Source: Lonicera japonica
Taxonomy: Eukaryota > Streptophyta > Magnoliopsida > Dipsacales > Caprifoliaceae
DNA length: 64,000 bases
Direction of reading: 5' to 3'
NCBI GenBank assembly: GCA_021464415.1
Contig: CM038464.1
Location: 50,326,783-50,390,782 of the forward strand
Each line of letters starts with the position of its first letter. The stretch's first letter is position 1. Made by a program: the position numbers and the translations under genes. Positions 1 through 10,171 of this stretch are shown one piece after another. Below the pieces are notes generated by a model. The model was not told the DNA's origin. It searched no databases and saw only the letters and a list, made by a program, of their open reading frames with translations.

Positions 1-12
1 AAAGAAAACTAA

Positions 13-320
13 GATTCTGTTCGATAGTAACATGGAAAATGAAAAGAAAAATAACTAATTTAAATGAGAAGATGGAAAATAAGTTGAGGGATGTGGTATG
101 ATTAACTCTTGCTTTTTGCTTTTTACCATGACAAAATTTTCTTTTGGTGATGGTGGAGAAAAAATTTCCTCAAAATATTAAAAGATAACAGAGGACATAT
201 ACTCATAAAAATGAGTATGAGATGGAGAGTATTTTACCATATAACTCAACTTATTTTTCATCTTTTCATCAAAATTAATTATTTTTACTTTCATTTTTCA
301 TGTTGCTATCAAACGGAGCC
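13..320. mobile_element. Tourist-like MITE, copy 1 (308 bp)
   Basis: Non-autonomous DNA element with long terminal inverted repeats: the left end GATTCTGTTCGATAGTAACA mirrors the right end TGTTGCTATCAAACGGAGCC, and the inverted similarity continues for roughly 80 bp. It is flanked by TAA on both sides (10-12 and 321-323), the 3-bp target duplication typical of PIF/Harbinger-derived MITEs. It is the same length as the copy at 48207-48514 and clearly the same family. No coding capacity. Confidence 0.85.
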
Positions 321-1059
321 TAAGTGTCTCAAGAGATGTTAGGATCTGGTCTACGGTTTGAAATTTTTTATGACGCGGTTTAGATAGTCTTTTTCAAAGT
401 TTGGAAGTTTTAATGATGCGGCTCATAGATAAAATATGTGATCCTCGAGTTTTGGTATCTGCTCCGATGAGAACTCAAATCTAGAGATACTGTGTGTAGA
501 TACTAATTTTCCTGAGGACGTATACTAATTTTTATGGAAAATACTATTATGCTGTCAAGAAATATTGTAATCTTTAAAAAGTAGTATCTTCTCGCATCTT
601 TTGAAAAAGTTCCAGATGAGACCTTTAAAAGCAGGGACTGAATTCTAATTTTTTTTTTGTATTTTAATAAGTTCGACGTTTGAGAAACTAGATACAGTGT
701 ATTAATATGTATTATCTGTCTCAAAGTCAGGTTGTGTATTTGCGACATAATTTTATTTGTTTGGATTAAGTTTTTGTAATTTTTTGCAATCCATACATGA
801 ATTAAGGTGTTTAATATCAATGTCCCAGATTCACATTAAGCAATAAATTATGTTGATACCTGTTATGTTCAATTAATGTACTCTTAGATTTATAGAGGGT
901 AGAGCAAATAAAGTAAAAAATTTACATGAGTAGTCGATATTTTTTAAACAATGCTAGAAGGACCTTTTTCTTAATTTGTTAAATGCACAAACTTGTTCTT
1001 CTTAATTATCACTCCTTAATTAGGAGGCAACTACTTATCTTCCTCTTTATTTCTAGTGA
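321..1059. other. intergenic, no gene seen
   Basis: AT-rich DNA upstream of the F-box pseudogene. Open frames here are short and lack recognisable protein similarity. It may contain the old promoter of the F-box gene, but no specific element could be supported. Confidence 0.5.
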
Positions 1060-2249
1060 ATGAAGAAACAACAAACGATGGGGCAGTGGTCTGAGCTTGG
1101 AGAGGATTTGTTGAGGACTATTGAACAGAAACTTGTGCTATACGTTGACAAAGTTCGATTTTGAGCGGTTTGCGTATCATGGAGATCTATCCTTTCAAAG
1201 ATGCCTAATTACCAAGCGAGGCAATTTCCATGGTTGTTCCACGCACTCAATAATGATAGAGAGGCATCTCACGGATTGTTCAACCCGGTCAAAAGGACCA
1301 AGGAAAACTGTACAAAGGATCTTCCAATGGTTGGGTGGCAACTGCCGAGGATATCAGTACCAGTCCTGCTATTTATCTGATGAATCCACTTACGAGGTCC
1401 AGAATCAAACTTCCACCAAGAAACAAGTTTCCTGACGTGCAAAGTTACGATCCTGATAAACTTGATAATGAGTATGCTCTTCTAGTAAATTGCCACGGCT
1501 GCAAAACTCTACTCCATGGTGCAACTATTGTGAACAGAAACTTAATGGATAAGATTGTGTTATCATCGACCCCTTTGAGGGACGATTATGTGGTGGTTTC
1601 AATTTATGGTTCGTATGGGAGACTTGCATATTGCAAGCGTAATGATGAGAAATGGACATCCTTTTGTAACGAACACGGTACACATATGTACGTGGATATT
1701 ATCTTCCACAAAGGGAAATTACATGCCTTAAGACCCCAAGGCCAACTTCATGTTTTTGAGAATATGGACCCAAATTCGAAGGTCACACAAATTGCATCAC
1801 AACTACCCCAGAGAACGTCATCCTACCTTTACTTGGTCGAGTCTTCAGATGGGGGGCTAATAATGGTCGCACAACTACACGTACGTGAACTTCCTAGAGA
1901 AGATTGCAAAGGTGTTTTCTGCTTCTATAAAACCTCTAGCTTCCAAGTTTACAAATATGACCCAATCAATTTAAACTGGTTTATGATGAAAAGTATTGGT
2001 GAGGAAATACTATTTGTGGGTCACAATTCTTCTATGTTAATCTCGTGTCGTGACTTCCTTGGATTTAAAGGAAATCGAATATATTTCACCGATAACGTTT
2101 GTGATTACCATAAAAGAGGTATCCAAGGAGGTTCCAATATTGGAGTGTTCAACTTAGACGATAGAACTATTGAGCCTTTGTCAGGTTTTAAATGTGATCC
2201 TACGCTTGTGTGGCTTCCACCTATTTGGGTTATATCAAGTTTTTATTAG
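1060..2249 (+). pseudogene. F-box/KIB (DUF295) family pseudogene
   Basis: Related to plant F-box proteins with a C-terminal DUF295/KIB beta-propeller domain; family members act as substrate receptors of SCF ubiquitin ligases. The reading starts at ATG 1060 and shows a recognisable F-box (WSELGEDLLRTIEQKL..., then AVCVSWRS), but an in-frame TGA at 1162-1164 sits where relatives usually have Arg in the RFRAVC-like stretch. A frameshift follows between about 1240 and 1315, because the F-box lies in one frame and the rest (GSSNGWVATAED onward) in another. From about 1317 to the TAG at 2247-2249 the DUF295 part is open and complete, ending with the family-typical WLPPIWV segment. CGA to TGA is the simplest explanation of the stop. 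An unrecognised intron is less likely, since no good splice pair removes both lesions. A second, more damaged copy lies at 16982. Confidence 0.8.
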
Positions 2250-2777
2250 CTGTAATTGTGTGTACTTGCAACAAAGTTTTTTGTATGTATTTTACGAGGA
2301 GATTTTTTTTTCTAGGTTTTCATTTTTTGTTTTGGGTTTGTATTTTTTTATCTTGAACTTGATTTGTTTTTTATGGTTGAACAATAAATTGATGGATTGG
2401 TCCCTATGTTGCATATATTTGGTGCCCAAATATGCTAATTGTGTGCGTGGGCTGTTCTTCCTTTTAAATGAGTAATTTTAGTGGGCTTTCCAATTAACTA
2501 TCCACACGAGAAGAAAAGTTAAATTTATTACAACCTATTCAATTTAAACGGACTCTTAGTTAAGATTTGTGTAAAAATTATTCTTTTTCATCTCCGTTAT
2601 TTACCTTATACTAAGAGCACATGTACTTCCTTTTTACAACGTTAGTGGTGTACTATATCTTAAAATGGCAAACAAAATCTATACATTCTTAAGTCTTAAC
2701 AATTAACTTGCTGGACTGAAACTAGTGAATTCTTTAAAATTAAGAAAGAAAAGTATGCCATCTTAATATGAGATAAA
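2250..2777. repeat. 3' flank of F-box pseudogene, duplicated near 19.5 kb
   Basis: Roughly 2295-2612 is clearly similar to 19461-19775, for example the shared stretches TTGAACAATAAATTGATGGA and GTGGGCTTTCCAATTAACTA. The F-box gene was therefore duplicated together with its downstream DNA. No gene is seen in this stretch. Confidence 0.75.
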
Positions 2778-3178
2778 TGTTGGAATATTTTAATAAAAAT
2801 AAAATAATTATTATTTTATTAAATATTTATGAGTTAATAATTGTCATTATATTAGATATAAATAAAGGATTTATATAATTTTATTATGTTCATGATTAGG
2901 AGAGTTATATGAATTTATTATATTATAATTATTTGATTTAATTTCTTTATTAATTATTTGTTTAACTACTCTATAATTTTGCCTATATAAGGGAGTGAAA
3001 ATAATTCTATTCACAAGTCTAAACATATATATATATATATATATCTTCTCTCCACAAATCTCCATGGATACATATATATTTTGTGTGTATATATTTTTGA
3101 GACAAAATTGTAAGCCTTATGGGTTTTATCTTAGATGCGTTATCAACGGTCAATACATGCACGTAGGGAGGCAATAAC
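2778..3178 (+). repeat. possible solo LTR remnant
   Basis: The stretch starts TGTTGGAATATTTT, a common copia-LTR-like start, and carries a TATATAAGGG TATA-box-like motif near 2983-2993 and then a (TA)n tract. I found no matching CA end with a 5-bp target duplication, so the element is only suggested. The small open frames on both strands look like chance. Confidence 0.3.
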
Positions 3179-3781
3179 GTTTTTAGGATAACAATAGATA
3201 GAACCGTTTTTCAATCACTGGATTAGGTTGTTATTATTGTTTTTTCTAAATATATATAAGAAAATGATAATTTATGATGGGAATAGTACATAATATTTTT
3301 CTGATCGAGCACATAATTTAAGCATAGATGGAGGATTTTATGGTCGGAGAACGCGAGAAACAAACAGACTTATTACAATTTACTCTTTAGTGTAATATGA
3401 TATATTTTATGGATTTGTCGATGACTTTGTATCATAGGCTTTGGTCGGCCTTTAGAAAATGTGAAAAATTAATGGTTAACGGTTTCAATTTTAGTGTTGA
3501 AATTCAGAGACATATTTTACATTGAGTCCTAATAATTTTCTATTAATCAAATGGAGAGCCCCCTAAATCAATCTCTCTCTCTCAGCTCTCTTCCTTAAAT
3601 TTGTTACTTCGGGCTTTCCATATATGACTTTATTCATTAAAGCTTAATTTTTTATTTTGTTTTTAGAAAATTAGGAAATGGCCCACTTATAGGAAAGCTG
3701 ACCTCTTTTAAAAAATTAAGTATTTTTAATCTATATATATGACTTTATTCTTTTAGAAAATTAAGTATTTTTAATCTATAT
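3179..3781. other. AT-rich intergenic DNA with short tandem repeats
   Basis: No gene seen. The motif GACTTTATTCTTTTAGAAAA, together with TTAAGTATTTTTAATCTATA, is repeated around 3690-3781. The copia element inserted within this repeated AT-rich target, at TATAT. Confidence 0.6.
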
Positions 3782-5112
3782 TGAAAGAGATATGTCCTAG
3801 GACTATTTATAGATTATGATTTGTACTTGGATATCTTATGCTTATTTTTATTAATAAAGTTTATTTATTTTACTTTATAATCTCTTGTAAATAATATTTA
3901 TTAATACTAGTTCATCAAGTACGTGACTAGATTGTGGGATGCTAGTAATGTAATAATAATATTGTTTAGATGTCCCTAATCATGTATCAATAACCTAGGA
4001 TCACGTTGATATAATGATTAGAGTATGGGTCAGCTGATGACTATGTTCCACAAGTCATGGATATGGAGATATCAAGCTGAACATACTGATACTTGTTAGG
4101 GAACAAAGTATTGGACTGACCCGCTTTGGGGACACTGCGAGGAGTGTTACATAATGTCATCAGTGATGTTCCCCATTTGTGATATCGTATTATCCTCAGA
4201 CCTGAGATCGCCATGGTTACCAACATAGGGATTAGCATGTCAGGCATTATCAAACGTTGCTCTTGACCGAGTAATTATAAAGATGATGACCGAGCATACT
4301 ATGAACTATGTAGAGGTATGTGGTTGATCAAGATGGGATTTGTCACTCTCATATATTGAGAGAGATATCGTTGGGCCCCTTGATAAGTGTAATTAATATT
4401 TGCATGGCCATGCACAAATGAGATGTCATTTGTTTTGGATTAATTATACTTAGAGATCAAGAAATAAAGATTGAACTATACAAGAATGACACTTGCCTAG
4501 TCTTGTGTTCAATCTAGATATCGATTGACAAAAGGAGTTAATGTGTGAAATATCAATTTAAGGTTGTGTCGTTTTTGACCTTTATACCCTTTGGATAATA
4601 GTAATGTTTTACTAGAAACCGCTTACTGTTCGTATAATAAAACGGGTTTTAATTGTACGGCCAAAGAGTGTAAAACCTACAGGTCGCACACCAAAACGAG
4701 TTGGATCAAAACGAATTAAAACGGGCCAAGTTGGACTTGGGCCCAGTTCGTTTGTTGCTTAGGGTTCTCACTAGGGTTCCCTTATAAAAGGGAACCTTTG
4801 TTCTTCTTGGCCGTCAACGAAATTGAGAGAGGCAAGAAAATTCGAAATAGCAGAGAGAACCCTAGAGGGCGCTAGTACACCAAGCAAGATCTCATCTCGT
4901 TCGTGTGTGCATACCGTAGAGGCGTCGTGTTTTCTACGCTAAGGACGACAACAACAGAAGGATCAGATCCATCCTGTTCGTTTCATTGACATCAAATCTC
5001 GATTAAGGTATGTCATCTGTCGATCTTATTGAACTGCATAGATCATAGGATTCAATGATTAGTGCGTAAATTAGTGTATGCGATGCATGATTATTGCCCT
5101 AATTCACTAACA
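3782..5112 (+). repeat. 5' LTR of the copia element
   Basis: 1331 bp, starting TGAAAGAGATATGTCC and ending AATTCACTAACA, with the usual TG...CA ends. It is nearly identical to 10172-11503. It contains the promoter-like TATA region at 4775-4796. The 70-codon open frame on the other strand is repeated in both LTRs and is not a gene. Confidence 0.97.
4775..4796 (+). promoter_or_regulatory. LTR TATA box inside a 9-bp inverted repeat
   Basis: GGTTCCCTT and AAGGGAACC flank the loop ATAA, so a TATAAAAG box sits within a perfect 22-bp hairpin. This is a likely core promoter for the retrotransposon RNA. The same block is at 11166-11187 in the 3' LTR. The promoter role is inferred from position and motif. 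Confidence 0.6.
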
Positions 5113-5113
5113 G

Positions 5114-5124
5114 TGGTATCAGAG
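5114..5124 (+). promoter_or_regulatory. primer binding site (initiator Met-tRNA)
   Basis: TGGTATCAGAG begins one base after the 5' LTR. It matches the complement of the plant initiator Met-tRNA 3' end used for minus-strand priming by most copia elements. Confidence 0.93.
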
Positions 5125-5750
5125 GGAGGTTATTGCTGTTCTTTAATTTCGATCATGATTATAATCGTTTTATAACTTGAAGATCTGTTCTCGTTTAAAA
5201 TTTCGATTAATTTCATATTCGGATTTTAGTATCATGCTAGGTTTTAGTAATATCGATTAATGGGTTAATCGTTTTCTGTAGCATGTTTCTGTTTTCGTTA
5301 ATCAGTTTACATATACGATATGTCCCTTTATAATCTGATTAATAGAGATCTGATATGTCAAAAACGTGATTATTGTATGACTGTTATCGACATGTTCATG
5401 ATTCTGTTAAGTCGTTTTTGATTAGGGTTCATCATATGCTGTTGTGATTTTAATTCCGCAATTATCATGTTTAGCGTTTTTCAGAATCGTTCGTTTAGGG
5501 TTTACGCAATCTGATAGACTTGATGAGATCACGGCTATCGGGTTCGTTCACGTTGATTTGATTAACGAGATAGGGCAGATTAATGTGATTAGTCTAGACG
5601 AATCTGTCTGATAAGATCAGACACGTTTCTGGAGGAAATAATTTGAAATCGTTCAAATTTTCCACGGTGGCAGAAGTATGATTCTCTTGCAGGTCATACA
5701 CCGAGCCCGTCAGCGGGACCGCCGCCGGGGTGTCCACCCCCCGGACCCCG

Positions 5751-5844
5751 GTTGGGGCGCTGCCCCAAACCCCGCGGGGGCGCTGCCCCTCGACCCCGTT
5801 GGGGCGCTGCCCCAAACCCCGCGGGGGCGTTGCCCCTCGACCCC
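5751..5844 (+). repeat. GC-rich 47-bp tandem repeat (2 copies)
   Basis: Two consecutive 47-bp units starting GTTGGGGCGCTGCCCCAAAC, at 5751-5797 and 5798-5844, differ at one position. Each unit holds the perfect palindrome CCCCGCGGGG and a GGGGC...GCCCC stem. More GC-rich sequence precedes it from about 5700. It is the strongest base-composition outlier in the window and would fold strongly in RNA. Confidence 0.95.
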
Positions 5845-5965
5845 TAATTGTTTATTTAATAATTGATTAAATTTATGTTTCCTTTTATGAGTATGCAATG
5901 TGTTGTGTTATGGGATAATACTAACTTGCAGGGTTATTATTTATAGTGATATAGTATGGCCAAAC

Positions 5966-6027
5966 TAAATACGGCCTGCGTGTCGTCTTGTTTTTATTGT
6001 AATATATAAATACGGCCTGCGTGTCGT
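5966..6027 (+). repeat. 21-bp direct repeat (2 copies) in leader
   Basis: The motif AAATACGGCCTGCGTGTCGT, preceded by T, occurs at 5966-5986 and 6007-6027 with a 20-bp spacer. Function unknown. Confidence 0.85.
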
Positions 6028-6191
6028 TTTTTGTTTTGCAATGTAGAAAAGCCAAAGCTTTCTTAATACCTTGTGTAATATGGATCTTGGACCTACTATG
6101 TCCTATTGGGACAATTGTGTGTAAGACATAGTAGGAATTTTTTATAAATAAGCATATTAAATGTTTGCATATGTTATTTTGCTGTAGATAG

Positions 6192-9100
6192 ATGACGAAC
6201 CATAACACAACCGCTTTTTCGTTGCGATCTGTCCTTGAGAAGGAAAAACTAAATACAACCAACTTCCTAGACTGGTTTAGGAATCTGAGAATTGTTCTCA
6301 AACAGGAGAGGAAAGATTATGTCCTCGAAAATGCTATTCCTGAAGAACCAGCAGCTAATGCTCCTCGTGCACAGAAAGATGCATATCAGAAGCATCTGAA
6401 TGATGATTTAGATGTTTCATGTCTCATGCTTGCTAGCATGAATGCTGATCTGCAGAAGCAGTTTGAAAACATGAATGCATTCGACATGGTTAAGGAACTA
6501 AAGAGTTTGTTTCAGGAACAAGCTCGAGTCGAACGCTTCGAGACTACTAAGTCTTTGTTTTCTTGCAAGCTTCCTGAGGGAGGCTCAGTTAGTCCTCATG
6601 TACTCAAAATGATTGGGTACATTGATCACCTAGAAAGGTTGGGGACAACTATTAGCCAAGAGCTGGCCACTGATGTCATTCTCCAGTCGCTGCCTGAGTC
6701 ATATGATGGTTTCATTATGAACTTCAATATGCACAGCTTGGAGAAGACATTAACTGAGATGCATGGGATGCTGAAAACAGCTGAGCAGAATATTGTTAAG
6801 AAAGGAAAGAATAATGTTCTGATGGTTCAAAAGGGAAAGGGTTTCAAGAAGGGTGGAAATGGCAAAGGAAAGTCCAATGCCAAAGGCAAAGGTAAAGCTC
6901 CAGTTAAGAACTGGAAGAACAAGAAGCAAGATTCTGAGCCCAAGCCTAATCCACAAGCTGAAATGATATGTTTTCACTGCAATGAAAAGGGTCATTGGAA
7001 GAGAAACTGCAAGAAATACCTTGACGACAAAAAGAAGGGACTAGCCCCTTCGTCTTCAGGTACTTACGTTATAGAAGTAAATGTTACTTCAGCTTCTTCT
7101 ACTTCTTGGGTATTAGATACTGGTAGTGCATCTCACATTTGTGCAAATGTACAGGGACTCAAAAGGAGTAGGAAGCTGGCTAAAGGAGAAGTGGACCTAC
7201 GCGTTGGAAATCGAGCAAAAGTTGCCGCTCTAGCTGTAGGAACATTTGAGATTCTTTTGCCTTCAGGATTAATTTTAGAATTAAATAATTGTTACTATGT
7301 GCCTGCTTTTAGCAGAAACATTATTTCTATTTCTTTGTTAGACGAAGAAGGTTTTGAATTCAATTTTAAGGACAAACGTTGTTCATTTTCTTTGAATAAT
7401 ATGCAATATGGTATTGGACAATTATTGGATGGTCTTTATATTCTAAATCTTGAAATACCTGTTTATAACGTAAATAACAAGAGAATCAAGTCTGATGATT
7501 CGAATCCTACTTATTTATGGCATTGTCGTTTAGGCCATATAAATGAGAAACGCATGTTGAAGCTCCATAAAGATGGTCTTCTAAATTCATTTGATTTTCA
7601 GTCTTTTGAACGATGTGAATCTTGTTTACTGGGAAAGATGACCAAGAGCCCTTTCAATGGAAACAATGATAGGGCAAGTGATCTTTTGGCCCTCATTCAT
7701 ACTGATGTATGTGGACCACTAAACACAACTGCCAGAGGAGGATATCAGTACTTCATCACATTTACTGATGATTTCAGTAGATATGGTTATGTTTACTTGA
7801 TAAAACATAAATCGGAATCTTTTGAAAAGTTCAAAGAATTTCAAAATGAGGTACAAAATCAACTTGGCAAGACTATTAAAGCTCTTCGATCAGATCGAGG
7901 AGGAGAATACTTAAGCCAAGAATTCATTGATCATCTTAAGAGTTGTGGAATTGTTTCACAACTTACTCCACCAGGAACACCACAATGGAATGGTGTATCT
8001 GAAAGGAGAAACCGAACACTGTTAGACATGGTTCGATCAATGATGAGTCAGACATCTCTTCCAATATCATTTTGGGGATATGCTCTTGAAACCGCAGCGT
8101 TCACACTAAATAGATCTCCATCTAAGGCTGTAGAAAAGACACCTTACGAGTTATGGACTGGAAAGGTTCCAAGTCTGTCTTTTCTAAAGATTTGGGGTTG
8201 TGACGTTTTCGTCAGACGACTAATCACAACTAAATTGGAACCCAAATCTGATAAATGCTTCTTCGTAGGATATCCTAAGGAAACAAAAGGATATTATTTT
8301 TATAATCCAACTGAGAACAAAGTGTTTGTAGCTCGGAATGGAGTTTTCTTAGAAAGAGAGTTTCTTTCCAAAGAAAACAGTGGGAGCACTATACATCTAG
8401 AAGAAATTCGAGATGATAGTAATCTTAATGAAGAGCCTCAACAAAGTATGCAAATAGTTGCAGAAACTCCTGAAGAAGTTACAGTCTTACGAAGGTCAAG
8501 TAGGCCACGTCGCGAACCTGAGAGATTATCACTTTTCGTCTCAGATGAGCAAGACATAGTGTTGTTAGACAACAATGAGCCCTCGACTTTCAAAGAAGCA
8601 ATGGAGAGCTCTAGTTCCGAGAAATGGCTAGAAGCCATGAAATCCGAAATGAAATCCATGGATGACAATCAAGTATGGGACTTGGTTGACATGCCAAATG
8701 GCTGTAGAGCCATAGGTTGCAAATGGGTTTTCAAAATCAAGATTGATAAAGATGGCAAGATCGATGTCTATAAAGCTCGATTGGTTGCAAAAGGATATCG
8801 ACAAATCCATGGTATTGACTATGATGAATCCTTTTCGCCAGTTGCCATGTTTAAATCAATCCGGATCCTTTTAAGCATTGCCGCATATTATGACTATGAA
8901 ATATGGCAAATGGATGTCAAAACTGCTTTCCTTAATGGATACCTAGAAGAGGATGTGTACATGACACAACCTGAAGGTTTTGTTGATCCAAGAAATGCTA
9001 ACAAGGTATGCAAGCTTAAGAGATCCATATATGGTCTTAAGCAAGCATCTCGGAGCTGGAATCTTCGTTTCGATGAAACTATCAAAAAGTTTGATTTTAG

Positions 9101-10157
9101 AAAGAACGAAGAAGAACCTTGTGTACACAAGAAAACTAGTGGGAGCGCGATAGTCTTTCTGGTATTGTATGTAGATGACATACTACTCATTGGGAATGAT
9201 ATTCCTATGCTTGAGTCTGTCAAGACCTGGCTTGGAAAATGTTTCTCAATGAAAGATTTGGGCGAGGCAGCCTACATATTAGGGATCAAGATCTATAGAG
9301 ATAGATCAAGAAAACTAATAGGACTGAGTCAAAGTAATTACCTTGACAAAGTTTTACGTAGGTTCAACATGCAAGACTCTAAAAGAGGGTTCTTGCCAAT
9401 GACACATGGCACAACACTAAGCAAGACTCAGTGTCCTCAGACACAAGATGAGCGAGATCGCATGAGTAGAATCCCGTATGCTTCGGCTATAGGTTCTATC
9501 ATGTACGCTATGTTGTGTACTCGTCCCGATGTAGCATGCGCATTGAGCGTGACTAGCAGATACCAGTCAGATCCAGGTGAGAGTCACTGGACCGCTGTCA
9601 AGAATATCCTCAAGTACTTAAGAAGAACTAGGGATATATTCTTGATTTATGGTGGGGAAGAAGAGTTGGTTGTAAATGGGTACACGGATTCTGGTTTTCA
9701 ATCAGATAAGGATGATTTCAGATCACAATCCGGTTTTGTGTTTTGTCTCAATGGTGGAGCTGTGAGTTGGAAGAGTTCTAAGCAAGCCACAGTTGCTGAT
9801 TCTACAACAGAAGCTGAATATGTTGCTGCTTCAGAAGCAGCAAAGGAAGCAGTATGGGTAAAGAAGTTTATCACTGAACTTGGTGTCATTCCTAGTAGCA
9901 CCAATCCAGTGGATTTGTATTGTGACAACAATGGAGCTATTGCTCAGGCTAAAGAGCCAAGGTCGCACCAAAAATCCAAACATATTCAGAGACGTTATCA
10001 CCTCATTCGTGAGTTTATCAGTAATGGTGATGTGAAGATATGCAAGGTTCCCACAGACGAGAATGTAGCTGATCCTTTGACTAAGCCACTTTCTCAAACT
10101 AAACATGATCGTCATTTTAGTGCATTAGGCATTCGTTTTATGAATGAATGGTCCTAG
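6192..10157 (+). CDS. intact copia gag-pol polyprotein (1321 aa)
   Basis: Single open frame from ATG 6192 to the TAG at 10155-10157. In order: Gag (UBN2-type, about residues 1-250) ending in a lysine/glycine-rich tract; CCHC zinc knuckle CFHCNEKGHWKRNC at 260-273; aspartic protease with WVLDTGSASH at 306-315 (catalytic Asp309); GAG-pre-integrase HxxLGH region (LWHCRLGHI); integrase with the D,D,E residues at about 505, 568 and 604; reverse transcriptase with YVDD at 993-996; RNase H with the early Asp in NGYTDSG near 1166 and the late ADSTTEAEY block. All catalytic residues checked are present. Gag and Pol share one frame, so relative dosage would depend on proteolysis or other RNA-level control. 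It replicates the element through cytoplasmic particles and integrates cDNA in the nucleus. Confidence 0.97.
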   Translation: MTNHNTTAFSLRSVLEKEKLNTTNFLDWFRNLRIVLKQERKDYVLENAIPEEPAANAPRAQKDAYQKHLNDDLDVSCLMLASMNADLQKQFENMNAFDMVKELKSLFQEQARVERFETTKSLFSCKLPEGGSVSPHVLKMIGYIDHLERLGTTISQELATDVILQSLPESYDGFIMNFNMHSLEKTLTEMHGMLKTAEQNIVKKGKNNVLMVQKGKGFKKGGNGKGKSNAKGKGKAPVKNWKNKKQDSEPKPNPQAEMICFHCNEKGHWKRNCKKYLDDKKKGLAPSSSGTYVIEVNVTSASSTSWVLDTGSASHICANVQGLKRSRKLAKGEVDLRVGNRAKVAALAVGTFEILLPSGLILELNNCYYVPAFSRNIISISLLDEEGFEFNFKDKRCSFSLNNMQYGIGQLLDGLYILNLEIPVYNVNNKRIKSDDSNPTYLWHCRLGHINEKRMLKLHKDGLLNSFDFQSFERCESCLLGKMTKSPFNGNNDRASDLLALIHTDVCGPLNTTARGGYQYFITFTDDFSRYGYVYLIKHKSESFEKFKEFQNEVQNQLGKTIKALRSDRGGEYLSQEFIDHLKSCGIVSQLTPPGTPQWNGVSERRNRTLLDMVRSMMSQTSLPISFWGYALETAAFTLNRSPSKAVEKTPYELWTGKVPSLSFLKIWGCDVFVRRLITTKLEPKSDKCFFVGYPKETKGYYFYNPTENKVFVARNGVFLEREFLSKENSGSTIHLEEIRDDSNLNEEPQQSMQIVAETPEEVTVLRRSSRPRREPERLSLFVSDEQDIVLLDNNEPSTFKEAMESSSSEKWLEAMKSEMKSMDDNQVWDLVDMPNGCRAIGCKWVFKIKIDKDGKIDVYKARLVAKGYRQIHGIDYDESFSPVAMFKSIRILLSIAAYYDYEIWQMDVKTAFLNGYLEEDVYMTQPEGFVDPRNANKVCKLKRSIYGLKQASRSWNLRFDETIKKFDFRKNEEEPCVHKKTSGSAIVFLVLYVDDILLIGNDIPMLESVKTWLGKCFSMKDLGEAAYILGIKIYRDRSRKLIGLSQSNYLDKVLRRFNMQDSKRGFLPMTHGTTLSKTQCPQTQDERDRMSRIPYASAIGSIMYAMLCTRPDVACALSVTSRYQSDPGESHWTAVKNILKYLRRTRDIFLIYGGEEELVVNGYTDSGFQSDKDDFRSQSGFVFCLNGGAVSWKSSKQATVADSTTEAEYVAASEAAKEAVWVKKFITELGVIPSSTNPVDLYCDNNGAIAQAKEPRSHQKSKHIQRRYHLIREFISNGDVKICKVPTDENVADPLTKPLSQTKHDRHFSALGIRFMNEWS

Positions 10158-10160
10158 TAC

Positions 10161-10170
10161 AAGTGGGAGA
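10161..10170 (+). promoter_or_regulatory. polypurine tract
   Basis: AAGTGGGAGA lies directly before the 3' LTR. It is the expected primer site for plus-strand DNA synthesis. Confidence 0.9.
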
Positions 10171-10171
10171 C

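Larger units (their letters stand above)
5125..6191 (+). other. untranslated leader of the copia element
   Basis: About 1.07 kb between the primer binding site and the gag start, without a convincing protein. It contains a GC-rich tandem repeat (5751-5844) and a smaller one (5966-6027), and is otherwise AT-rich. Open frames over the GC block on both strands encode only Gly/Pro/Ala/Arg-rich repeats and are shadows of that composition. Confidence 0.75.

Noticed and set aside
4041..4253. 70-codon ORF repeated at 10431-10643
   Set aside because: It is antisense in both LTRs of the copia element and simply duplicated with them; no similarity to a protein.
5594..5898. Pro/Gly/Arg-rich ORFs on both strands over the GC block
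   Set aside because: They mirror the 47-bp GC-rich tandem repeat; low-complexity peptides in several frames indicate composition, not genes.
6750..10115. Several antisense ORFs inside gag-pol
   Set aside because: Shadows of the intact polyprotein frame on the other strand.
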